Below, piece after piece: positions 58,138 through 64,000 of a stretch of DNA of 64,000 nucleotides. Within the stretch, counting starts at the first letter, position 1, and each line of letters starts with the position of its first letter. Source of the stretch: Sphingobium chungbukense (GTDB lineage: Bacteria; Pseudomonadota; Alphaproteobacteria; Sphingomonadales; Sphingomonadaceae); the NCBI RefSeq assembly GCF_001005725.1, contig NZ_LBIC01000005.1:236001-300000 (forward strand). The letters are read 5' to 3'. The notes under the pieces were generated by a model, which saw only the letters and a program-made list of their open reading frames with translations, was not told the DNA's origin and made no database searches. Made by a program: the position numbers and the translations under genes.

Positions 58138-59040
58138 ATGGACCGGCTGACGGCGATGGAAGCCTTTGTGGCGGTGGCCGAGGCGGGCTCCTTCACGCGT
58201 GCCGCGCTGCGCCTCAATATCTCGACGCCCATGGTGACCCTGCATGTCAGGCGGCTGGAGGAGCATCTGGGCGTGCGGCTGTTCAACCGCTCGACGCGCC
58301 GCGTCGACCTGACCGCCGAAGGGGGTCATTATCTGACCTATGCGCAGGCTGCGCTGGACGCCGTGGCCACCGCCGACATGGCGGTGCGGCCGGGGGCGGG
58401 CATAGCGGGGCGCGTGCGGCTGGACGCACCGGCCTCCATGGGACAGGCGTTCATCATGCCCGCTTTGGCGGAATTCCAGCAACGCCACCCGCGGCTCATT
58501 CTTGACCTGACCCTGGGCGATCGCGGAACGTTCTTCCGCGTCGACGGCTTCGATCTGGTCATCCGGGCGGGCGAGGCACCACCGACGGGATGGAAGACCG
58601 TGACGCTTGGCACGACCCGGCTGATCTGCCTGGCATCCCCCGATTATATCGCCCAGCATGGCCAACCGGCGGAAGCGGACGATCTGGCCCAGCATCGCGC
58701 CATCCTCTATGCCAGCGTGGAGACGCCGGGCGGCAATCCGCTGCAACTGCGGCAAGGCGATCGCGCCGTCCGCGTGCGGCCGCCCACCGCCTTCACCTTC
58801 AACGACGGCGCAGCGATATTGTCCGCGACGCTGGCGGGGCTGGGTGTCGGCCAGACGCTGGAGATGCTGGCCCGCGACCATATCGATGCCGGCCGCCTGA
58901 TCCCTCTGCTGCCCGAAGCGAACTGGCCCCGGCTGCCCGTCGTGCTGATGGGCGCGCCGGATCGGCTCGCCCTGCCGCATGTGCAGGCTGCGCTCGCCTT
59001 CCTGACCGAGCGGATCGACTGGCACCTCGATCGCGGCTGA
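58138..59040 (+). CDS. LysR-family transcriptional regulator
   Basis: LysR-type regulator of 300 residues. Helix-turn-helix in the first 60 residues (MEAFVAVAEAGSFTRAALRLN ... RLEEHLGVRLFNRSTRRV), then an effector domain. ATG 58138 is preceded by AGGAG. The 248-base gap to the divergent SDR should hold its operator; I see no clear T-N11-A site. It is convergent with the TauD gene, 4 bases apart. Likely regulates the SDR-GST operon. Confidence 0.9.
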   Translation: MDRLTAMEAFVAVAEAGSFTRAALRLNISTPMVTLHVRRLEEHLGVRLFNRSTRRVDLTAEGGHYLTYAQAALDAVATADMAVRPGAGIAGRVRLDAPASMGQAFIMPALAEFQQRHPRLILDLTLGDRGTFFRVDGFDLVIRAGEAPPTGWKTVTLGTTRLICLASPDYIAQHGQPAEADDLAQHRAILYASVETPGGNPLQLRQGDRAVRVRPPTAFTFNDGAAILSATLAGLGVGQTLEMLARDHIDAGRLIPLLPEANWPRLPVVLMGAPDRLALPHVQAALAFLTERIDWHLDRG

Positions 59041-59044
59041 TCCG

Positions 59045-59905
59045 TCAGGCCGCCAGATCGGCCCGGCCGCACAGCGCGGGCGTGCCCTTGGTGCTGATCC
59101 GGTAGAGCAGGCGGCGCTTGCCGGGTTCGTCGGAATAGTCGATCGGCGTGGCGCTGTGCAGAACCTGGAAATTGTCCCACAGGAAGATGTCGCCGGTCTC
59201 GACCTTGTAGCGCGTGACGAATTCGGGCTGGGTGCAATGGGCGCGCAATTGGTTGATCAGCGCGCGTCCCTCATCGACGTCCAGTCCTTCCGCACCGAAG
59301 GCCGATCCGGACAGATAGAGCGCCTTTCGGCCTGTGACCGGATGACGCATCACCAGCGGATGCGAAACAATGCCGTGCCGCGCCGTATTTTCTGGAATGA
59401 AGGGGATTTTCTCGCCCGGCAGGGCTGGCGATCCGCCCAGGCAATGCAGTCCGGTGAGGCCGTCGATCCTGGCCTTCATGCCGTCATCCAGCGCGTCATA
59501 GGCCAGGGCGGTGCTGGCGATCAGCGTTTCACCCCCTTCATCGGGGGTTTCCGCGCCGTATAGCATGGTCACGCTGGCGGGCACCGCTTCATAGCTGCTG
59601 TCCTGATGCCAGAATTTGGCGCCGTCGCGATAGCGATCGGGCGTGGCGGCGGCATTGGTGATCCGGATCATCTCCGGAAAATCATCCTTCCTGTGCGACG
59701 GCAGGTGGAACATCAGCGGGTCGCCCCATTGATGGCCAAAGGCGACATAGTCCGCATCGGTCAGCCGTTGGCCGCGTATCGCCAATATTTGATGTTCGTG
59801 AAGGGCGGCGATCAATGCGCGCAAGCTGTCGTCACTCTGCGGGAGGGAAAGGTCGATATCTTCGACGATGGCTCCGAAGGGGCCGGGCATGGCGCTGACG
59901 ATCAT
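59045..59905 (-). CDS. TauD/TfdA-family Fe(II)/2-oxoglutarate dioxygenase
   Basis: Dioxygenase of 286 residues. The HxD motif is His100-Gln-Asp102 (FWHQDSSY), the distal ligand His250 (VLHSATP), followed by Arg in RRLLYRIS for 2-oxoglutarate. Members oxidise sulfonates, phenoxyacids or alkyl sulfates; with a sulfotransferase elsewhere in the window, an alkylsulfatase-type reaction is one idea. ATG 59905 has AGAGGA upstream. It is divergent from the TetR gene across a palindromic operator, so TetR likely represses it. Confidence 0.9.
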   Translation of the reverse strand: MIVSAMPGPFGAIVEDIDLSLPQSDDSLRALIAALHEHQILAIRGQRLTDADYVAFGHQWGDPLMFHLPSHRKDDFPEMIRITNAAATPDRYRDGAKFWHQDSSYEAVPASVTMLYGAETPDEGGETLIASTALAYDALDDGMKARIDGLTGLHCLGGSPALPGEKIPFIPENTARHGIVSHPLVMRHPVTGRKALYLSGSAFGAEGLDVDEGRALINQLRAHCTQPEFVTRYKVETGDIFLWDNFQVLHSATPIDYSDEPGKRRLLYRISTKGTPALCGRADLAA

Positions 59906-59954
59906 GGGGGAATCCTCTCAATTTCTTGGGAGGCATCATAGGCTCCGACAGAAA

Positions 59955-59970
59955 TAAAGCAAATGCTTTA
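59955..59970. promoter_or_regulatory. Palindrome TAAAGC-AAAT-GCTTTA, candidate TetR operator
   Basis: TAAAGCAAATGCTTTA is an inverted repeat with 6-base arms and a 4-base centre, in an AT-rich island between the divergent TauD and TetR genes. The form AAAGCAxxTGCTTT is common for TetR-family sites. It probably covers both promoters. Confidence 0.6.
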
Positions 59971-60015
59971 ATTTGAGGTCTGGCCATCCTTTGCGGGCCA
60001 GCTACAAGCATCGTC

Positions 60016-60651
60016 ATGGCCTCCACTTCCCGCAGCGAAACCACCCGCCGGCAGCTTTGCCTCGCGGCAGAGACATTGGTGGCGCAATCGGGGATCGGCG
60101 TGGCGACGCTGCGTGCCGTCGCGATTGCCGCCGGGCAGAAGAACACTGCCGCCGTCAGCTATCATTTCGGCAGCGTGGAGGAGTTGCTGCGCGCCGTCAT
60201 CGACATGCGGCTTCGCGATACGGAGGCGGAGCGCGCGCGGATGATCCGGGAAAGCGGACCCTCGCTGGAGGATGCGGACGCCTTCACCGCCTGGCGCTGC
60301 ATGATGCGGCCCTATTTCCTCCTCGACGATGAACAGACGCCGCACGCCCATATCCGGTTCATGATGCATATGAGCGCGGCGGGTTTGCTCAGCGATCCGT
60401 TCGATGCGCGCATCCCCCGGCCCGGCGCGCCCAGCATCGCGGCCCTGCTGGAACGGCTGCACGCTGCGCTGGCCTGGCTACCGCCGCAACTGGGCCGCGC
60501 GCGCATAGCGCTGGCGGGGGCGATGATGTGGAATGCGGTGGCGCTGTTCGACAAGCATGGCTTTGGCGAGGAGCAGCCCGCGCTGGAGATGGAGACGCTG
60601 CTCACCGATGTCGAGAAACTGGTGCGGCTCGTGTTGAGCGCGCCCGCCTGA
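60016..60651 (+). CDS. TetR-family transcriptional regulator
   Basis: Regulator of 211 residues. N-terminal helix-turn-helix (TTRRQLCLAAETLVAQSG ... LRAVAIAAGQKNTAAVSYHFGSVEELL), and a helical ligand-binding domain. It is divergent from the TauD dioxygenase with a palindrome between them and lies upstream of a convergent thiolase-like gene. It probably represses TauD and itself until an acyl or aromatic ligand binds. The start ATG 60016 has no strong ribosome site. Confidence 0.9.
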   Translation: MASTSRSETTRRQLCLAAETLVAQSGIGVATLRAVAIAAGQKNTAAVSYHFGSVEELLRAVIDMRLRDTEAERARMIRESGPSLEDADAFTAWRCMMRPYFLLDDEQTPHAHIRFMMHMSAAGLLSDPFDARIPRPGAPSIAALLERLHAALAWLPPQLGRARIALAGAMMWNAVALFDKHGFGEEQPALEMETLLTDVEKLVRLVLSAPA

Positions 60652-60681
60652 GGGGCTGGGCGCACTCTCATTCTCCTGCAT

Positions 60682-61842
60682 TTATAGCGTTTCGGCCGTT
60701 CCCAGCACGACCGTCGCTTCGCTCGACAACACGCCGCCATTACCATGCGCGACCGCAAGGCGGGCATCCTTGACCTGTCGTTCGCCGCATTCGCCGCGAA
60801 GCTGACGCGTGGCCTCCACCAGCAGGAACAGGCCATACATGCCCGGATGCACGCAGGACAGGCCGCCGCCATTGGTGTTGAGTGCCAGCCCGCCGCCCGG
60901 CGCGACATGGCCGCCCGAGACGAAACGGCCGCCTTCGCCCTTGGGGCAGAAGCCCAGATCCTCCAGGAACAGGATGGGCGTGATGGTGAACGCATCATAG
61001 AGCATCGCCACATCCATGTCGGCGGGCTTGAACCCGGCCTGCGCGAAGGCCTGCGGACCGGAAATCGCCGCGCCCGTCACGGTGAGGTCGGGCATGGAGC
61101 TGATTTCGCGATGGGTGACGGCATGGGCCGTGCCCAGCACATGGACCGGCGCCCTGGCGCAATCCTTCGCCCGGTCGGCGCGCACCATCACCACGGCGGC
61201 CGCGCCGTCGTTGAACAGGCAGCAATCGCGCACGGTCAGCGGATCGGACACCATCCGCGCCTTCAGCACATCCTCGATGCTCAGCGGATCGCGCACTGCT
61301 GCTTCGGGGTTGAGCTGCGCCCATTGCCGCGCGGCGACCGCCACTTCGGCCAGTTGCTCGCGGGTGGTGCCGTAGAGATGCATGTGCCGGCTCGCCGCCA
61401 GCGCATAGGAGGAGAGGGGAGCGAGCGGCTTGTACGGCGCTTCCCACGGGCTCTGGCGCGTCATGCCGACGCCGGGCGGCGGGTTGCTCGCCGGGTTGGA
61501 GCCATAGGCGATCAGCGCGCAGTCGATCAGCCCGGCCTCCAGCGCCAGCGCCGCCTGCTGCACATAGACTTCGAAGGCAGAGCCGCCCGTGCGGTTGCAG
61601 TCCGTCACCCTGGGCGTGATGCCCAGATATTCGGCCAGTTCCATGCCGCCCAGCGCCTCATAGGGCGCGGAGGTGTAGAGCGCATCCACTTCCGACAGGG
61701 CAATGCCGGCATCGGCCAGCTCCAGCAGCGCGGCCTTCGCCGCCATGTCCACGGCGGACAGGCCGGGGCATTGGCCGATGCCATAGGTGGAAGCGCCCGC
61801 GATCACGGTCCGGCCGCGCGGGAAACCGTTCGTCATGCTCAT
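60682..61842 (-). CDS. Thiolase-fold lipid-transfer-type protein without catalytic cysteines (Ltp2/SCP2-like)
   Basis: A 386-residue thiolase-superfamily protein. The usual nucleophile is lost: NRTGGSAFEVYVQ (residues 83-95) has Gly86 where thiolases have Cys, and the C-terminal CxG site reads HGNGG. The His of CVHPGMYG and the LYDAFT motif are kept. This is the Ltp2 pattern: such proteins act with a DUF35 partner as steroid side-chain retro-aldolases. The neighbour encodes a DUF35 protein, and its stop overlaps this start (ATGA). A retro-aldol cleavage of a hydroxyacyl-CoA is thus more likely than thiolysis. Confidence 0.86.
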   Translation of the reverse strand: MSMTNGFPRGRTVIAGASTYGIGQCPGLSAVDMAAKAALLELADAGIALSEVDALYTSAPYEALGGMELAEYLGITPRVTDCNRTGGSAFEVYVQQAALALEAGLIDCALIAYGSNPASNPPPGVGMTRQSPWEAPYKPLAPLSSYALAASRHMHLYGTTREQLAEVAVAARQWAQLNPEAAVRDPLSIEDVLKARMVSDPLTVRDCCLFNDGAAAVVMVRADRAKDCARAPVHVLGTAHAVTHREISSMPDLTVTGAAISGPQAFAQAGFKPADMDVAMLYDAFTITPILFLEDLGFCPKGEGGRFVSGGHVAPGGGLALNTNGGGLSCVHPGMYGLFLLVEATRQLRGECGERQVKDARLAVAHGNGGVLSSEATVVLGTAETL

Positions 61843-62207
61843 GCGGGCACGAAGACGAGCAAAGGCTTGTCCCCCTCTTGAACGATGCTGGCCTTGACCG
61901 CCATGCCGATATGGATGTCGTCGACCGGAACGCCGTCGACGCGGCTCATGAGGCGCGGTCCTTCGGCCAGATCGACCAGAACCACATTATAGCTGTCGGC
62001 CGGGTCCTTCTTGCGCACGATGGTGACGGCATGCACCGTGGCCGCGCCGGATGCGCTCACCCATTCCAGATCCTCCGCGCCCGTGCCCGGCTCCATGACG
62101 CGGGGGTAGAAGACATGGCCGCCGGTCGACCGGCTGCGCTGGATCATGAAACGCCCCTCGGCCAGGTGCGCGCGCCATTCCGCTTCGGGCTGGAGCATCT
62201 GGGTCAC
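61839..62207 (-). CDS. DUF35 / OB-fold protein, zinc ribbon lost
   Basis: A 122-residue protein of the Zn-ribbon plus OB-fold (DUF35/DUF35_N) type that partners thiolase-like proteins. FMIQRSRSTGGHVFYPR would carry the first zinc ligands, but the protein has no cysteine at all, so the ribbon cannot bind zinc as usual. The OB-fold part (VHAVTIVRKKDPADSYNVVLVDLAEGPRL) is intact. GTG 62207 overlaps the crotonase stop and the end overlaps the thiolase-like start, so all three are coupled. Probable role: scaffold or acyl-CoA-binding partner of the aldolase. Confidence 0.82.
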   Translation of the reverse strand: MTQMLQPEAEWRAHLAEGRFMIQRSRSTGGHVFYPRVMEPGTGAEDLEWVSASGAATVHAVTIVRKKDPADSYNVVLVDLAEGPRLMSRVDGVPVDDIHIGMAVKASIVQEGDKPLLVFVPA

Positions 62208-62974
62208 TCGCCCTTGAACAGCGGCTTGCGCTTTTCGCGGAAGGCGGTCAGCCCTTCCTCATGGTCTTCGGTGCGGCTCATCAGGGGCTGGATCGCGGCC
62301 TCCAGCTCCAGATATTGCTCGAACCCGTTGTTCCAGCTCAGTTCGAACTGGCGCTTGGCCATGCCCATGGCGATGGTGGGGCCGGATGCGAAGCTCTCCG
62401 CCAGTTCCATCGCCCGGTCCATCAGCGACTCCTGGGCGACCTTCTCATAGGCGATGCCCATCGCCACGGCTTCGTCGGCACGGACGATCCGGCCCGAATA
62501 GACCAGTTCCTTGGCCTTCTGCACGCCCAGCAATTGGCGCAGGTGCCAGACAAGACCGCCATCGGGCGCCAACGCGATGTTGCGGAATATCGCGGCGAAG
62601 CGGGCCTGTTCGCCAGCCAGCACGATGTCGCAGGCCAGCGCGTAGGAGAAGCCGACGCCCACGCATATGCCCGGCACCGCCGCGATCGTGGGCTTCTTGA
62701 GCGAATAAATGGCCTTGGCGATGCGATTGAGCGTGTACATCCGATCCATCGACCCGGTGACGCCGCCCTTGCCCATGCCGGTCACGTCCATGCCCGAGCA
62801 GAAGTCGCCGCCCGCTCCGGTCAGGACCACGGCGCGGACATCATGGTCCATCGCAATATCCTCGAACGCGCCGTAGAGCTGGCCGCGCATGTCCTGCGTG
62901 ATCGCGTTCTTGGTTTGCGGGCGATCAAGCGTCACGATCGCGACCGGACCTTGCTTTTCGACGGTAATGGTCAT
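62204..62974 (-). CDS. Crotonase-family (PaaG-like) protein
   Basis: A 256-residue crotonase. Oxyanion-hole parts DFCSGMDV and VGVGFSYALACD are kept. The first hydratase Glu is Ser110, and the second is replaced by Phe130, but NIALAPDGG keeps the Asp138 used by PaaG-type isomerases. It is thus more probably a double-bond isomerase or hydratase of PaaG type. ATG 62974 has AGGGAG upstream. First gene of the operon with DUF35 and the thiolase-like protein, matching the hydratase-aldolase order in steroid side-chain degradation. Confidence 0.85.
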   Translation of the reverse strand: MTITVEKQGPVAIVTLDRPQTKNAITQDMRGQLYGAFEDIAMDHDVRAVVLTGAGGDFCSGMDVTGMGKGGVTGSMDRMYTLNRIAKAIYSLKKPTIAAVPGICVGVGFSYALACDIVLAGEQARFAAIFRNIALAPDGGLVWHLRQLLGVQKAKELVYSGRIVRADEAVAMGIAYEKVAQESLMDRAMELAESFASGPTIAMGMAKRQFELSWNNGFEQYLELEAAIQPLMSRTEDHEEGLTAFREKRKPLFKGE

Positions 62975-63139
62975 TGGAAGCTCCCTGCTTCGGATTCCTC
63001 TCCGCTTTGTGGATCGACGGGGCCGGGGTCAAGAATGGCGGGCGGCTTCATCAAAGACGTGATGAGGCAGGCCGCTTTATGGCAAGGGCCGCCGCCAGCC
63101 CCTATTTGCAAGGCAGCTTCTGATAGGAGATTTCTGGGC

Positions 63140-64000
63140 ATGAAGGACGCGGCCATCGTCGCCACCGCGCGCACGCCGATCGGCAAGGCGCATCGGGGCG
63201 CGCTCAACAACATCCATGGCGCGACGCTGGCGGCGCACTCGATCCGCGCAGCCGTCGAGCGCGCCGGCATCGATCCGGCGGAGATCGAGGATGTTCTGCT
63301 GGGGTCGGCGCGGTGCGAAGGGGCGGTCGGGTCCAACATCGCGCGCCAGGCGGCGCTGCGCGCGGGCCTGCCGATCAGCGTCTGCGGCATGACGCTCGAC
63401 CGCAAATGTTCCTCCGGCCTTCAGACCATCGCCATCGCGGCCCAGCGCATCCGCAGCGGTGAAGGGGGCATCCATGTGGCAGGCGGCGTGGAAACCGTCA
63501 GCCTTGTGGACCCGCATCGCAACAGCTTCCGCACCAAGGACGAATGGCTGCTGGAACATAAGCCCGAAATCTACATGGCGATGAACCTGACGGGCGACAA
63601 TGTCGCGCGCCGCTATGGCATCAGCCGGGAGGCGCAGGACCGGTTTTCGGTGACGAGCCAGTCGCGCACTGCGACCGCGCAGGAAAAGGGCTGGTTCGAC
63701 GATGAGATCGTGCCGATCACCACGGTCAGGAATGTCGTGGACAAGGCGCTGGCCGTCACCGGTCAGGAAGAGGTCACGCTGACGAAGGACGAATGCAACC
63801 GGCCCGGCACCGGCATGGAGGGGTTGGCCCGGTTGAAGCCGCTGTTCGAGGGCGGGTCCGTGACGGCGGGCAATTGCAGCCAGTTGTCGGACGGGTCGAG
63901 CGCCTGCGTCATCATGGACGCGGATGAAGCGGCGCGGCGCGGCCTGCCGATCCTGGGCCTCTACAAGGGGATGCAGGTGGCCGGATGCGAACCCGACGAA
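63140..64000 (+). CDS. Acetyl-CoA acyltransferase (thiolase, FadA/FadA5-like), cut by window edge
   Basis: The first 287 codons of a thiolase run off the right edge. MKDAAIVATARTPIGKA is the usual N-terminus, and the nucleophile Cys90 is in LDRKCSSGLQTI, followed by AGGVETVS. Later parts (EAQDRFSVTSQSRT, VTAGNCSQLSDGSSA) fit biosynthetic and degradative thiolases. The C-terminal His and Cys lie outside the window. ATG 63140 has AGGAG ten bases upstream. It is divergent from the PaaG-like operon. It would cleave 3-ketoacyl-CoA made by the hydroxyacyl-CoA dehydrogenases and contrasts with the cysteine-less thiolase-like protein nearby. Confidence 0.92.
   Translation, partial: MKDAAIVATARTPIGKAHRGALNNIHGATLAAHSIRAAVERAGIDPAEIEDVLLGSARCEGAVGSNIARQAALRAGLPISVCGMTLDRKCSSGLQTIAIAAQRIRSGEGGIHVAGGVETVSLVDPHRNSFRTKDEWLLEHKPEIYMAMNLTGDNVARRYGISREAQDRFSVTSQSRTATAQEKGWFDDEIVPITTVRNVVDKALAVTGQEEVTLTKDECNRPGTGMEGLARLKPLFEGGSVTAGNCSQLSDGSSACVIMDADEAARRGLPILGLYKGMQVAGCEPDE

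Noticed and set aside
60682..61842. Calling this gene an acetyl-CoA acetyltransferase
   Set aside because: Both thiolase cysteines are missing and a DUF35 partner is adjacent, so an aldolase-type role is preferred.
1..64000. Mobile elements, att sites, tRNA or rRNA genes
   Set aside because: I looked for transposase or integrase motifs, terminal repeats and tRNA-like cloverleafs in the gaps and saw none, although gaps are few and I could not run a covariance search.

Overview
The window is 64 kb of GC-rich, almost fully coding DNA. It most likely comes from a sphingomonad-type alphaproteobacterium (Sphingobium/Novosphingobium/Sphingopyxis group). That assignment rests on style, not on a marker gene: two large TonB-dependent receptors with the DIVVTARRR...EALQDVPIS plug start, very many short-chain dehydrogenases (SDRs), and interleaved catabolic operons on both strands. 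I see no rRNA, tRNA, CRISPR array, transposase, integrase or replication gene.

The content is one large catabolic island for a hydrophobic, probably polycyclic or branched substrate (steroid-, bile-acid- or terpenoid-like; this is inference). It holds two FadD3-like acyl-CoA ligases, two acyl-CoA dehydrogenase pairs plus a single one, four crotonase-fold genes (one in a FadB-type fusion), a second 3-hydroxyacyl-CoA dehydrogenase, a normal thiolase, a thiolase-like protein without cysteine nucleophiles next to a DUF35 protein (steroid side-chain aldolase style), a 3-ketosteroid-delta1-dehydrogenase-like flavoprotein next to a Rieske oxygenase, a second Rieske oxygenase, PhyH and TauD dioxygenases, a GMC oxidoreductase, nine SDRs and a 2-oxoacid dehydrogenase with a split E2.

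Layout. 0.3-7.6 kb (-): SDR, aldehyde dehydrogenase, MFS transporter, acyl-CoA ligase, NmrA protein and aldo/keto reductase, read in that order from the right. 7.7-10.2 kb: GMC oxidoreductase (+) against an SDR (-). 10.3-16.2 kb (+): acyl-CoA dehydrogenase pair, a double winged-helix MarR regulator, sulfotransferase and a DUF1214-like protein. 16.5-20.0 kb (+): TonB receptor 1 and a kinase-like protein. 20.1-23.4 kb (-): CMD protein, ligase 2, VOC protein, SDR. 23.7-30.1 kb: amidohydrolase, two divergent IclR regulators, an enoyl-CoA-reductase-like protein, second dehydrogenase pair. 30.1-35.7 kb (-): FadB-type fusion, crotonase, hydroxyacyl-CoA dehydrogenase, PhyH dioxygenase, SnoaL-like protein. 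35.9-40.1 kb (+): acyl-CoA dehydrogenase, Rieske oxygenase, KstD-like protein. 40.1-45.6 kb: AraC regulator (-), SDR, TonB receptor 2 and EamA transporter (+). 45.6-51.8 kb (-): thioesterase, SDR, sugar-isomerase-like protein, Rieske oxygenase 2 and three overlapping SDRs. 51.9-56.3 kb (+): crotonase, E1 alpha, E1 beta, free lipoyl domain, small barrel protein, E2 catalytic domain. 56.3-64 kb: GST and SDR (-), LysR (+), TauD (-), TetR (+), an ECH-DUF35-thiolase-like operon (-), and a thiolase cut by the window edge (+).

A plausible flow: TonB receptors and the MFS and EamA carriers move substrate or products; oxygenases, KstD and SDRs attack rings and alcohols; the ligases make CoA esters; the dehydrogenase pairs, crotonases, hydroxyacyl-CoA dehydrogenases, thiolase and aldolase-like complex shorten or open them; and the 2-oxoacid dehydrogenase feeds a resulting 2-oxoacid into an acyl-CoA. 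Seven local regulators (MarR, two IclR, AraC, LysR, TetR, and the MarR-associated palindrome system) suggest that sub-operons are induced by different intermediates. All functions are read from motifs by eye; no database search was run.
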